A stretch of 64,000 nucleotides of DNA. Origin: Theobroma cacao. Lineage: Eukaryota > Streptophyta > Magnoliopsida > Malvales > Malvaceae. Positions 12,655 to 24,310 of the stretch are shown one piece after another. The position numbers and the translations under genes were made by a program. Where the stretch lies: NCBI RefSeq assembly GCF_000208745.1, contig NC_030858.1, positions 30,644,225 to 30,708,224 on the forward strand, in the 5' to 3' direction. Below the pieces are notes generated by a model. The model had not been told where the DNA came from and did no database searches. It was given only the letters and a program-made list of their open reading frames with translations. Each line of letters opens with the position of its first letter. Position 1 is the first letter of the stretch.

Positions 12655-12815
12655 TGTAACGATCCAAGTGCAAGCATCACCAGTCTAACAACTTTTTACA
12701 CCTAAACCACATGGCTTTCAAAAGCTTAAACTCAAGTTGCTAGTAATAATTGACTTAGATTCTTATATAGGTCTTAACAATTACATTCTCATTCGATGTG
12801 AGCAATACTCGGAGT
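12655..12815 (-). repeat. TRIM 5' LTR, copy B
   Basis: About 160 bp, starting TGTAACGATCC on the plus strand and preceded at 12643-12654 by TTTGATACCATT, the complement of a Met-type primer site. The right edge is uncertain by several bases because that end has diverged. Confidence 0.7.
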
Positions 12816-13561
12816 TTATGAAAATTTGAATTTGGGGACCAAATTCTTGTAAGTGGGGGAATACATAATAGCCCACCTAAAAGACAATTAAAATAGTACA
12901 TTATTAAAATCTCAAATTTGACAAATATGTTCTTTATTGAATTGCTTGTTAAATAATACTTAGGTTTATATCAAAATATTAGAAACAATTTAATTAGAAT
13001 TGATTTAAATACCTTAATTAACATTAGAAGTCATTTTCTTTTATGGAGAAAACTCTCTTGATGTTAGTTTCTCTCAAGCTAAAAATTGAGAGAAAATCTT
13101 TTCCATTGAAGAATTAAGGTAAGATTGTGTTTTAATATTATGGAAAATCTTGTATTTTGCCTAGTTTTGCACAAAACCCCAAGTTTAGTATATGCTTTAT
13201 CAATTTTTCGTCCAAAATTGGTACTGTTCCAATGACTTTCTGGCAATATAATGGCTATCAATGGAAATGTCTTGATAAGATCTTTCTAATAGTTTTTGCA
13301 GCACCTTATCTGGTTGAATAATTAGGGAGATGAATTTTTGAAATTGGTTGAAAACCTATTTTTGACAGTATTGACAATTTAATTTTAAGTCACTAAAACT
13401 CCACATTCCGATAACATTTTAAGTTGATTCTTTAGGGTTTTTTGTAGTATGAAATGTGTTCTTCATTTTGGTTTTAATTGTTCGGTTAGAGGCTCTTTGT
13501 GTTAAGTGAATTTCAAAATAGGCTCGTTGAATATGAAAACTCAGAAATTTGGGTATTTCAC
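12816..13561. other. Non-coding, unassigned
   Basis: AT-rich sequence with stops in every frame and no repeat or gene I can recognise. It contains short reiterated words (CTCTCAAGC, AAAATTGAGAGAAAA). It may be part of an older retroelement. Confidence 0.4.
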
Positions 13562-14041
13562 TAAACTAGCACATCCCCTGATACCACTAAATCTGTTACT
13601 TCAAAGATAATTTGTTAAATAAATATTCATTCACACAAATATTCACTAAAATTCAAATAACTCAAATTTTTTGAAGTTAATATCAAAATAAGTTAAAGTT
13701 ATGTTTTTGACAATCTTTGTTTCTAAAATGAATTTGTTTATTAAAGTATGATATGTAAGGTTCAATTTGATACTAATTACACCTCTGGTTTCAACCTAGG
13801 TTGTCAATTATAAATTCTTAAAGTAAGTTAAATGACCATTAAAGTTTAAAATTCCAAAATTTATGAAAAATTATTTTTTACTTATTTCTAAAATTATTTT
13901 TGACCAATATTTGACCTATTTTTATAGAAACTTCAGAAATTTGAGTTATTTGAATTTTAGTGAATTTTTGCATGAATAAATATTCATTCATCAAATTATC
14001 TTTGAATTAACAGATTTAGTAATAAAGCATGTGTTAGTCTA
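13562..14041. repeat. Inverted-repeat (foldback) structure at a TRIM primer site
   Basis: Arms 13562-13678 and 13931-14041 are imperfect reverse complements around a loop of about 250 bp. Both carry ATAAATATTCATTCA and TTCACTAAAATTCAAATAACTCAAA. Both arms end in a TRIM-like primer-site/internal segment: GCACAT...TGATACCA on the left, AATAAAGCATGTGTTAG on the right. This fits two related LTR ends placed head to head. Whether it arose by insertion or inversion is not clear. Confidence 0.65.
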
Positions 14042-14312
14042 GTGCGAGCTTCCACATTGTATTGATGAGATCTTAGTCTTATGGAATGAGCCTTGATTGT
14101 GAATGTAATGTGTGGCCTTAAAGAGAACATCAAGGATTTGAGTGGATGGAATTGTGATGCCCCATCCCGCATCAAATGTGAATATAATTATTAAAACCTA
14201 TATAATGATCCAAGTCAATCACTACTAGCAACTTAGCTGAAGCTTTTGAGGGACACGTGATTTCCATCTAAAAAGTTGTTGCACCAATGGTGCTTGGATT
14301 CAGGTCGTTACA
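14022..14312 (+). mobile_element. TRIM fragment, copy C (internal part plus 3' LTR)
   Basis: The plus-strand copy of the TRIM at 8285-12815 is in opposite orientation to it. The internal part (14022-14152) is followed by an LTR at 14153-14312 that starts TGTGATGCCCC and ends CGTTACA. It is not interrupted at the position where copy A carries the hAT transposon, so it shows the pre-insertion sequence of that site. Confidence 0.75.
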
Positions 14313-14374
14313 AAATGATTCGTTGATAAAAAAAAGAATGAAATTTTCTTTAAACTTACCATATAAATTCTTAA

Positions 14375-14595
14375 TGAACCCAAACTATCAAACTAGGGAT
14401 CAACTGCCTATCAGAATCCATCTCAATTGGATGGACTACCTAAAAAAATCCATAAATTCTTTATGAACCCAAACTATCAAGCAATAGATCAACTGCCTGA
14501 CAGAATCCATCTCAATTAGATAAACTGTCAAACTAGAGATCAACTGCTTGATACAATCTATCTCAATTGGATGGACTACTTGACAAAATCCAATC
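14375..14595. repeat. Degenerate tandem repeat
   Basis: About three copies of a unit with the words AACTATCAA, GATCAACTGC, CAGAATCCATCTCAATT and GGATGGACTAC. Spacing is irregular (about 60-100 bp). It is non-coding. Confidence 0.7.
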
Positions 14596-14610
14596 CATCT
14601 CGAAACAAAA

Positions 14611-16266
14611 CTAAAGCGTTTGATAAATCAAACTAACGATATAAACAAATGGAAATCTCTTACCCCAACTTTTTACCCCGATATTGTACTTTTTTTCTCC
14701 CACCAACAAAATGTTGCCACGTTGCATAATAAAATAGCATCCAACAAATTTTACACCTCTACTATTTCTTTCTCTAGTTTTTATGTTTTTGTAAACCAAT
14801 TTATGGGTATGAATTCTATCTTCAAAGGGAACTTTTATCAAACAATTGGTATGACTTTGAGATTTTATATTTCCTTTTGTCCGTTGTTCATTGCCACAAG
14901 ATTAAGTCTCTCAAATGGCTGCCCTTATGCTGAAGTATGTGTTGTGGTTTTAATATTACCATTGCTTGATGTCTTGTTAACAACAATTTATGTCGAAAAG
15001 TAAATCCTCTACCCCATTTCTTACCTCATCCTCCACTCAACTCTCATAAATCGTATTGTATTTTTTGTTATTAATTAATACATGTTTGGTTTTAATTTTT
15101 TTTCTTATTTCTTTCTCTTATATTTTTTTCCTCTTTCTCTCTTCACATCTTGGTACAGATACCCTCTTCATTAGCTCAAGTATTGAATACCTGAAGCAAA
15201 ACTTTCTCCTACTCGAAGAAAAACTTTCTCCTTATAAACTTCGTTGATCCTTCAAAAAGAAAAACTGAATTTCATCAAAAAGCCCAAAGAAATCCAACAA
15301 CCCATCAATGATTTCCACGTCTTCATTATTTAGAATCTAAGTAACTACTTTTTGATGCTACATTGATCAAGCTTCGTTATACTAATCCCTCAACGTAGTT
15401 TAAAGTTACCTTGATCTTGATCTTGGTTTTGGTCATATCTAACTATGGCGTTTGCCAACAATTCAAGCTAAAGCCACCCAAGAGCTCAAGGGAAAAATTC
15501 GAGCAATTAATACTATAATAATAAAAAAAAGAGCACGATCATAGTGTGATGATAATTCCTTCTTTGGTTGAATTGGGTTGCAGAATCATATTAAGAAATG
15601 CAGAAGTAGTTCTTGATCTTGTTATCTATTCTTCCAACTATTAAAGATCATTTGCCAATAGAGAAAGAGGGAAAAAATATGACAGAGAAAGAGAAGAAAA
15701 AAAAAACCAAAGCATGTGTTAACCATTAATTAAAAGGATAAACTCCATATAGACTTTATATGATATAACATTTCCCTTAAAATGGATGTTAATTTAAAGA
15801 TTATATTTGATACATATAGATTTTATATATATGTTGTCAGTCCACCACAATGCATCACTCATTCATAAATAAAAATAAAACCCTTTAAAATCTTGAAAAT
15901 AAAGATAAATTTTTTTTACATAAAATCAGATTAAAAATATAATTTTTTTCATTTTCTTTCTAAACTTTCATAAATCCCTTTCTTGTACTTTATGTACACA
16001 GCCATTCAAACCAAAATAAAACCTCTCTTTAATCTATTAGTAAGAACATCTGTAAACAATTTGTTTTTTCTTTATGGGTAAAAAATTCAAAGTCATAAAC
16101 TAACAACAAATCTTGACAAGAAAAAAATTCAAAGTTAAACTTTCTTGGAATCAACCTTCCAAAATCCTCTTTGTTTGACATAGCATCAACCCAAACTTAA
16201 TAGGGACAAAAGTGTTGTTAGCCATAACCAGGTTTGTGAGTCACAAATTAAACAAGGAAAAAATTG
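14611..16266. other. Intergenic, no gene seen
   Basis: A frame of 127 codons at 14620-15003 and a Phe/Leu/Ser-rich frame at 15056-15247 are open. Neither has recognisable motifs, a plausible upstream context or splice structure. The part at 15770-15870 (ATATAGATTTTATAT followed by TGTTG and a short AT-rich tail) resembles 61770-61860 and may be a small repeat. Confidence 0.45.
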
Positions 16267-17146
16267 TGTAAAGAAGGTTCTTGTGACAGGGAGAGGAAGC
16301 CTTGCAAACAAGTAAAAGATATATCGAAAGTGACGAAAAGGATAATCAGAGCAATTCTAAGCTCTGAGTGAGAATAAGGTAGTTCTGAAAAGTGAAGATC
16401 CTCAAATGAATTGTGAAGGCTTTATATATAATGTTAAAAGTGGCGGTTACTCAAGAATAAACTTTAATACATGTAATAAACAATATTATTAAGAAGAGCT
16501 TTAATATGAGTTACCACTATTGTAATACATTATGTGGATATTAAAGGGATGATTTTATGGCATATAATGAGTAACGGATAGAAACTCATTATGTGACCAT
16601 TAAAGCAATTGGGTGTAATAAGACTTATTCTCGAGTAGAATGTTATAGAGAAGAGTTATATGTGAAAAGCTATACAAAAACAAGTTAAAAGAAGAAGTTG
16701 TACGTGAAAAGGTACAAAAAAAGAAGTCGTACGTGACCAACTACAAGAGAACAAGCTAAAGGTGAAAGAGAGAAACACTTGTACTTTAAGAAAAGGTTAA
16801 AAGGAAGACTTCTTAAATACCTCCATATTTGAGTCACCAAGCCAAACTCTCCGAAATATCTCAAAATGAAAGTAACTTGTAAACTTTACCACTTATTCAG
16901 GATTGTTTTCACTGTTATTTGTGCGAAGTAATTATTTTGTGCGAGGTAATTATTCTGTGCAAGATAGTTGTTTCACTTTTATTAGTTGTCCTGTCAGAAG
17001 TAATGCTTCACTCACTTTAGTTGTTCTGCATGAAGTAGTGCTTCACTTGTTCTAGTTGTTCTCATTATTTTTTATATAGCATTACGCTTAATACAACTCT
17101 AAATAAAGAATAAGGGGTAACCAAAATTAACTATCTATATTTTGCA
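16267..17146 (-). repeat. 3' LTR of LARD-1
   Basis: 880 bp, aligning with 23272-24310 and, inverted, with 34488-36419 and 44564-45550. It contains a run of short related units with GAAGTAATGCTTCAC and TTAGTTGTTCTG near 16920-17070, which occur in all four LTRs in varying number. Confidence 0.88.
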
Positions 17147-17789
17147 CCCTGCATAAGAATTCTGAGTTAAAAATAATTCTTATCAATTTACTTAGAGAAA
17201 AATTTTATTTTGTACTATACTGTAACACCTTAATTGTAACAGTTTGTGTTGTAATACTTTGCATTGTAACGCCTTAGATAGTAACACCTTGAATAGTAAT
17301 GTCTTAGGCAGTAACATCTCAAGCAATGACATGCTATTGTCTTGTGCAATAATTGAATGGTAGTTTAATAATATATTTTATGGGTGAAATAAAATAAGAT
17401 TTTCAAGATAAAAAAAGTTAATTAACTGTAAAAGAATAAACAAATCTTGAATTTTTGTGTTTGTAAATAGTTAAGAATACTATTTTGTGTGTGGTACCAT
17501 TTTTATTTTTTTATTTTTCGTTATTATTATTTTTTGTTTCTCAATTATTGGCCCTTGCATGAAATTTTTTTATATTGAAAGATAAAATAAAATTTTCATG
17601 CATAAAATGAATTTTTTCTAATTAAAAGAAATATTTTTTTATATGCTCAAACAAACTGATATTTTTAAATTTTGGATACTACAACTATATTGAGCCTAAA
17701 GAGAAAAAACAATTCATAATTTTATCAATAATTTAGCTTTTTAGTTTTTTGCTAGCTTTTAGTTGACAATCATAAATACCATGGCATAG

Positions 17790-19925
17790 ATTATCACGAA
17801 CACTTGTAATATTGTAGTGGTAGGATGACAACAAGGCATTTATTATACTATTAATGGCTGCAACAAATGGGTGAAAAAATCATCAAAGTAATGATAAAGA
17901 ATTAAATGATAGAAAGTGTGATACATATATTGGAAATGTTGGGATGAGCCTTACGGCCACATAGGATTGGTTAAGGCTTAATTCCAATCATGCAACAATA
18001 TCATTCATGTTGAATGATCAGAGGTTTTTCTTCATCAATAAGACATCAATTATAATGGGTTATATGTCTATTTGAATAAAGTCCATGAGATTAATATACC
18101 TTATAAGGAAACTATAATGGGTTGTAGTTGTGAAATCCTTATGTATCAAACCATAATCTTTAAATGTTCCTGGTCGATGTATCATTGAGATTGGACATTA
18201 ATGATACCTAGATATTGGTACATTTTATGTTCCTTATTTAGGAAGTAAGCAACCGATCTTATAGATTAAAATATAGAGATACTTGAAACTAGAATGTAGA
18301 TGCTTGCCTTAGAAAGCAAGTTCATTAAACATGACCCGCCATGAGAAGTGCATTTGGTATTTTATTCAAGTGTCTATGTAATACTTCTCATGTATCAGTT
18401 GTGTAAATACTCCTTAGACTTGAGAGACTAAGTTGCCTTATGTGTGGAGTGTTATGCTTTGATTTCATCCCTACGGGTGCCTAATCAAGGATGCCAAAAC
18501 AGGATGCTATTGGGTATAGCATAAAGCATGTGAAGGCAAATGAGAGGTCAAGAAAGGAATCATCACCCTAAGTGATTCAGGGGATATATCCTAACAGTTC
18601 TTGATTGATATTAGCTTGTTGAAGTCTTTGACCAAGGCGACTTATAGATTATGAAAGGAGTTTCATAAGTCCCTATAAAGATAATGATCAAACTTCAAGA
18701 ACGAATATGGAAATCAATAAGAGTAGACACTGCACCATACTTTTATCATCTCTAAGATATATGATGAAGGAATGAATTACACTGAAAGGCTGCGTCAAAC
18801 CATCTTGACTCTTCTAACATTTGGATGGCCATGATGGATTGCTAGATCCCAATCTTGGTCTATGAACTTTAGGTAGTTGATTTGATTAATGATAAATTTA
18901 AAGTAGTTTAAATTTATCTAATTCTAAGTTTGACTTAAGAATTATGTATTAAGTTCATTGCCAACATGTTAGAAGCCTAATGGGTCACACACTTAAAATG
19001 AATGTTGAAAATAAAATGGGAGAGGTGATTAAGTTGGACTTAATCAAATTAGAAGTTATGATCTTCTCAAGTACTTGATTGAAATTGTTTAATTAAGTTG
19101 TTGGGCTTAATTAATTAAATTGTTTATTTAAATCATTGGGCCTAATTGATTAAAATTGTTTAATTAAGTTATTGAGCTTAATTAATTAAATTATTTAATT
19201 AAGTTATTGGGCCTAATTAATTAAATTAAACAATTAAGTTAGTTGGACTTCTTAAGGACTTAATTAAATTGTTTAATCAAATTATTGGATTAATTGGCAA
19301 TTACATAATAGCTTCGTAATTAGGGTTTAAAATTAATCCATGGTATAAATACCTTGTTATAGCCTACAAACAAAAATGAAAGAGTGGCTGAAAAATTAAA
19401 AGAACGGCACACTAAAATTCCTTTGACCTTGCCACCCTTTGGGTTAAGAAAAATAGTTTTTCAATTACTTGATTTCTTTTGTGTTCAGTCCCAAATTTTT
19501 GTGTGGATTATGAGTTTGTGAAACTCATCTTTGCCAGCACATTGTCAAGGCATACTACTCTCAATCCTTAAAGAAAGATTTTTTAATTCATTGGTGTGGT
19601 TTACGATTAAAGGCTGCACAAAGATTCCTTAGACAGCTTTGGTTTGCAACAGCCGGGTTGAGGTGGTTGAGCTTTTTGAAGGCTGATTGGTGGTTTAACA
19701 AAGGATTCATCAACCTTTGTTATTTAGGTAAAGTGATATGATCATATATTTTATTTATTAATATAATTTTATACTCAATTTGGCAAGAAAGAGATTCTAG
19801 GAAGGTAAGGCCTAATTAAATTTGTTAATTTTATTTTAGTTGCGTTTTATTTGTTTATGATGCATGATCAACCCTTACCTTAAGGAAATTCATGGAATAC
19901 CCTACACAGGAATTAGGGAATAGTT
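17790..19925. mobile_element. Unclassified insert of about 2 kb within LARD-1
   Basis: This stretch has no counterpart in LARD-2, whereas the sequence on either side does: 17150-17700 pairs with 44000-44563, and 19930-20150 with 43600-43760. It is therefore an insertion. It has no open frame of note. It includes a block of AATTAATTAAATTGTTTAATTAAG-like repeats and ends close to ACACAGGAATTAGGGA. Terminal repeats and target duplication were not found, so limits and class are open. Confidence 0.55.
19075..19290. repeat. AT-rich minisatellite
   Basis: Four to five copies of a unit of about 50 bp contain TTGGGCTTAATTAATTAAA and TTGTTTAATTAAGTTATTG. The units are full of the palindrome TTAATTAA. 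Confidence 0.8.
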
Positions 19926-19959
19926 GCATATATTCTTTTATGAACGCGGCATAAGTGCC

Positions 19960-20150
19960 ACATGCTCACCTTTTATTTCCTTGCAACGAGTTTTTTTAAT
20001 TGAAGCTTGCGGCTTGTTTTATTTAAGGTGCCACAAGCTTTTCTTTTTGAAGCTCATGGTACTTTTCTATTTGATGCCGCGAGCTTTTTTCTATTAGAAG
20101 CTCACGGGCAAAAGGCCACGAACTTTTTTATTTGTTCCTCGTGACATTTA
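19960..20150. repeat. Short irregular repeats in LARD-1
   Basis: Reiterated words such as GAAGCTCATGG, GCCGCGAGCTTTT and GCCACAAGC occur in tandem. The corresponding part of LARD-2 (43600-43740) has similar but fewer units. Confidence 0.55.
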
Positions 20151-21369
20151 TGCTATAAGTTATTTTATAGATTTTTTTGAATTTTTTTGTATATATTTTT
20201 TATGTTGCATTTTTTTAATAAATAAAAAATATAAAAATGATGATAAAAATTATAATAAAGTTTGATATTTCTTTAGATAACATATTTCTTTATGTAATAA
20301 AAACTAAAAAATACAACTATTTAGTCTTTTAATAACATTTTCATAGTAAAATAAAAATGTAGTATTTGTTATTGTATGCATTCTTTATAATGTTAATACA
20401 TAAAAATGCTATTAAAAAGTGACAAACAATATTTTTTTTGATACATTTTAAAAATATGTAGTTCTGTGTCAAGTTTGTAACAATGTGCATAAAGAAATAA
20501 AGATAATAATATTGGATATGAGGACTTATCTCATTTTTGGAATGATGTTTGCAAAATTGATGAAATTCCTCATGTTCAATATAGAGTAATGCATCAATTT
20601 GAGTGTGATAACCGCACGAGGCTTTTTCTCGTGTTTCATTGTTTCTTTTAGAGAGACTTTATGTACTATTGGCTAAACTTAAGAGTTGTACTGATATGAC
20701 TTTTGGTATTTAGACTTTTGTTTGCTAGTAGTGCTTGTAGCCATTATGTAACACATATGCAACAAAAGAATTAGAAAGTCGACTTGTGATTGCCAATATT
20801 CCATGAGCAAGTACTTATCAAAAAATGAGAATTGTTGCTACAATTCATATATGATGCTAGCAAAGTTGAGACTAAAGTTGAGAGGGATTGCAACAAAGAT
20901 TGTTGTATTGAAGAATCATGAAAATGAGTTGCGAAGATGACTAGATACTTCCTCAAATAGCAATTTTTCTCAAGAATAATTAGATACATCTGGAGAGAGT
21001 GAAACAAAGATCACTTTACTGAAGAATCGTGAAAAAGAGTTGTGAAGATAAGTAGATGCTTCCCCCAATAGCAACTCTTTCAAGAGTAATTAGATCAAAA
21101 TAGCAACTTTTCTTTATACAACTCTATAATTGGTTACTCCTTTATTAGCTTTGTATACTCATGAGAGTAATGCTATTCATATTAATAGTATACACTCACA
21201 CTTCATATTACTGTATGCGGCCAAAGGGGAATCTCAACTTTACATCAAAAAGTTTAGGGGAATCTCAACTTTACATCAAAAAGTTTAACTCTTAACTTGA
21301 TTTGAAAGAGATTAGTCCAACCCTTTAAATAAGTAAGCATAAAAGTTTAGGCCAATTTGTGAGAAATAA

Positions 21370-21780
21370 ATTAAGACCAAGAAATGAGTGATAAAGCATA
21401 ACATCATTGCAGCCAAATCTTGAGTGATAAAGTTAGTAGCTGAAATATGAATGAAAAATTATGGTCAAAGAATGAGCGATAAAGCTTGTGACTAATAAAC
21501 AAAAAAAATATCATTGTAAGGAAAATATGAGTAGTAAAGCTTGCAGCTAAAGTAAGAGTAATGAGCTATGGTTAAAGAATGAGCAATAAAGCTTTCGACC
21601 AGTAGCATAATGTCATTACCGCCAAAGTATGAGTGGTTAAGCTTACGGCTAAAATAAAAATGATGAATTATGATAATAAAGCTTACAACCAATAATATAA
21701 TATAATTGTAGCCAAAGTATAAGCAATAAAGTTTGCGGCTAAAATATGAATTTCTTTTCTTTCTAAATGTCAAATTTCAA
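21370..21780 (-). repeat. 102-bp minisatellite of LARD-1
   Basis: The tandem units match those at 42165-42480. In the element's sense direction each unit translates without stops to a hydrophobic 34-residue repeat containing KLYCSYFGYNDI and SLTIAHHSYFS. The unit length is a multiple of three, so the open frame may be a by-product. Confidence 0.8.
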
Positions 21781-21816
21781 TACATATAGTAATGAAAAGT
21801 CAAAGTCATAGAAGTA

Positions 21817-23195
21817 TCATACATAAGCGGGAAATGGGTTGTTCTAAACCCTACTATTCCCAATCAATAGCTCTCCTACTTGTGCTTTCTTGTGGAATAT
21901 GTTACATAAGTCTCTATATTCAATAAGTGAATGACCAATTGTTCAATGATAGTTACAATATCTCGGGTTTGACTTTTCTTCTATTGTTGGTGGTCGTGTA
22001 ACATAAGGCAAGTTTACCTATCCACCTTTAATCCATTCATGAAGAAGCGCTTTCACTCCATCTAAAGGAACTAAAAATGGTGGAGATAATCATTCTCCTT
22101 ATATGGCTTTCATCATAGATCATCCCTTATAGAATGTAATTTTGATTGAAAATGACATCTTCTTTCTCTACCTCTTTCTTGACTAGCATTCACTGTTGGG
22201 GTATTCCTTCTATCAAATCAAGTAACTCCCATTATCTAAGAACAATATTATTGGTTCTTCATGCGACTTCCACCAAGGTAGCAAAAGTTGGGAGAGGTAA
22301 GTTCTACACATGTAACCTATACTCATTGAACATTCCTTCAATGCAAACCTTTACTAATTTCTTCTCACATTGAGACTCTTGTATGTCCAACACCCTTTCT
22401 CTAAAGCATTGGATGTACTTCATGAGATCTTTTCTAGACTTTCGGTATTCCTTTCATAAATCAACAAGAGTAACCTTCTCTTGAGTGGAAAAGAACTTCT
22501 CAAACATCGGACACATTTGACTCCAAGATTCAACAAAACCAAGGGTGTGACTAACATACCATGTATAAGGCTTTTCAGTAAGAGATTCAGATAACTCTTT
22601 CAACTTCAAGTCATCATCCAATCCCGCTACTTTGAGTATTTCCACAAACTTCATAGCATTCTCTCATGCATCACTAATCTTACCATTGAATTGCTTAAAT
22701 TTAAGACTAGTGTAATCCTTAAGATATGGTTTAATGACTACATTTATTGGATATGGAAACTTAAAATCAAATTCAAAAAAGCTGAAACTCTTATTTTTCT
22801 AATCGAGTAACTTATGGAGTTCTGCCATTGTCACAAAGCCTTGAGAAGTGACTAATGGGATTATTGTAGTAGAGGTAGCTGCTGACATAACTACCATAGA
22901 GGAGTTAATCAATTTGGGATTTCCAACACCTACCACATCAGTTGCATTTTATACATTTCCTCTATTCTCATTTGTGTTTACAAATAGAGGAGTGGCTCCA
23001 TCAAGTGCACTCTCATTAAAGCGCATAGGTTAAGCTTCAGAAATGGTGGTAATGGCAATAGAGGATGCAAGTTGACATATAGTCTCCATCATCCACCTAT
23101 TATTATCCTCTCTTGAGAACCTTGGATCGTTTACATCAAATCTTGAATATAGGTGGGAACAGTTGTAAATCTTGGTTAGTAGTAGAACTCTCCAT
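21817..23195 (-). pseudogene. gag-like gene of LARD-1, broken
   Basis: The start ATG is at 23195 and the end corresponds to the TGA at 21817-21819. A preserved stretch (22654-22454) has DDLKLKELSESLTEKPYTWY and EKFFSTQEKVTLVDL, typical of plant retrotransposon gag (capsid-like) domains. The His/Cys finger seen in LARD-2 is present but eroded here. Several stops and frameshifts occur. The nonsense codon in TTGATGTAA near the N-terminus, and a second in GCTTAACCT, are also found in LARD-2. The family's gag would form the particle that packages the RNA. Confidence 0.85.
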
Positions 23196-23271
23196 CTTTT
23201 CTAGTTAAGCAAAGTTGTGATAGTAAGATTTTCATTTTATGCAATCACTCCCCTTAATAGAGTTGCCAAAA

Positions 23272-24310
23272 TGTAAAAAGGGTTCTTGTGATAGTGAGAG
23301 GAAATGTTGCAAACCAATAAAGGATATACTGAAGGCGATAGAGAAAAAGATCAGAGAAAATCTTGGAGTAATGAGTGTCGTCGCAAGAATAAAAGAATAT
23401 GAAAAAAGTAAGTAGAGAATAAGAGAGAGTAGCTCTGAGTCAGAATTAGGTAGTTTTGAAAAATGAAGATCCTTAAATGAATTTGTGAAAGCTCTACATA
23501 TAGTGCCAAAAGTGACGGTTACGTAAGAATAGACTTTAATACACATAATGAATAATGTTATTAAGAAGAGTTTTAATGTGAATAATCGTTACTGTAACTT
23601 ATTACATGGATATAAGTGATGATTTTATGGCATATAATGAGCAATGGATATAAACTCATTATGTGAACCTTAAAGTAATTGGATGTAATAAGACTTGTTC
23701 TCAAGTAGAAGGTAATAGAGAAGAGCTATACGTAAAAAGCTATATGAGAACAAGTTAAAAAAAAAAGTTGTACTTGAATAGGTGCCAAAGAAGAAGTTGT
23801 ACATGAACAGGTATAAGAGAACAAGCTAGAGGTAAGAGAGTGAAACACTTGTACTTCAAGAAAAGGTTAAGAGGAAAACATCTAAACTACCTCCATATTT
23901 GAGCCACCAAGCCAAACTCTCCAAAACATCCAAGATGAAAGCAACCCATAAACCTTGCCACTTATATCGGGTTGCTTTCACTACTATCTATGTAAAGTAG
24001 TTATTTTGTCTGAGGTAGTTGTTCCACTTATATGTGTTGTTTTGCATGAAGTAATGCTTCACTTTTTTTTTTTATATAATTGGGAGAAGAGGGATTTGAA
24101 CCCTGCTCTTTAGACTGGGGGATCATGCACCAACCAATGAGCGAAATGCTCGGGTGCTTGAAGTAATGCTTTACTTGCTTTAATTGTTCTGCATAAAGTA
24201 GTGCGTCACTTGTTTTAATTATTCTCATTATTTCTTTACAACATTACACTTAATACAACTCTAAAAAAAAGAATAAGTAGTAACCAAAATCAACTATCTA
24301 TAAATTGCAA
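23272..24310 (-). repeat. 5' LTR of LARD-1
   Basis: 1039 bp. It is longer than the 3' LTR mainly because of a SINE insertion at 24063-24158 and its target duplication. Confidence 0.88.
24063..24158 (-). mobile_element. tRNA-derived SINE inserted in the LARD-1 5' LTR
   Basis: On the minus strand the 96-bp element begins near GCACCCGAGC. It has an A-box-like TTCGCTCATTGG and a B-box GGGTTCAAATC as in RNA polymerase III promoters of tRNA-derived SINEs, and ends in an A-rich tail (T run at 24063-24074 on the plus strand). A 16-bp target duplication, TGAAGTAATGCTTCAC (24047-24062) and TGAAGTAATGCTTTAC (24159-24174), differs at one base. The other LARD LTRs lack the insert. It is not a tRNA gene: the cloverleaf is not complete. 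Confidence 0.88.

Larger units (their letters stand above)
8285..12815 (-). mobile_element. TRIM-type miniature LTR retroelement, split by a hAT transposon
   Basis: After removal of the hAT insertion (8508-12510 plus one target copy), a short element of about 460 bp on the minus strand remains. It has a 5' LTR of about 160 bp at 12655-12815 ending in GTTACA (minus strand), then a primer-binding site TGGTATCAAAG like initiator-Met tRNA, an internal part of about 135 bp without coding capacity, and a 3' LTR at 8345-8505. A further partial internal copy (8285-8344) continues beyond the 3' LTR, so LTR and internal units alternate as in recombined TRIM arrays. Small size, lack of genes and the Met PBS fit TRIMs. 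I cannot name the family. Confidence 0.75.
16267..24310 (-). mobile_element. LARD-1: gag-only large non-autonomous LTR retrotransposon
   Basis: LTRs at 23272-24310 (5') and 16267-17146 (3') bound the element. Both end TTTACA and begin TGCAA on the minus strand. Just inside the 5' LTR the minus strand reads TTTTGGCAACTCTATTAAGG, a primer-site-like junction. Only a gag-like gene is found; no protease, reverse transcriptase or integrase remains. A 102-bp minisatellite and long AT-rich parts fill the rest. Compared with LARD-2, about 2.1 kb of extra DNA lies in the 3' half. No clean target duplication is visible (AATTG versus AAGTT). The Ty3/gypsy assignment rests on gag only. Confidence 0.85.

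Noticed and set aside
14620..15003. Protein gene of 127 codons
   Set aside because: There are no motifs, biased low-complexity composition, no splice or promoter context, and an overlapping minus-strand frame of similar quality.
24080..24158. A tRNA gene
   Set aside because: It has A- and B-box-like words but no complete cloverleaf, and it has an A-rich tail and a 16-bp target duplication. It is a SINE.
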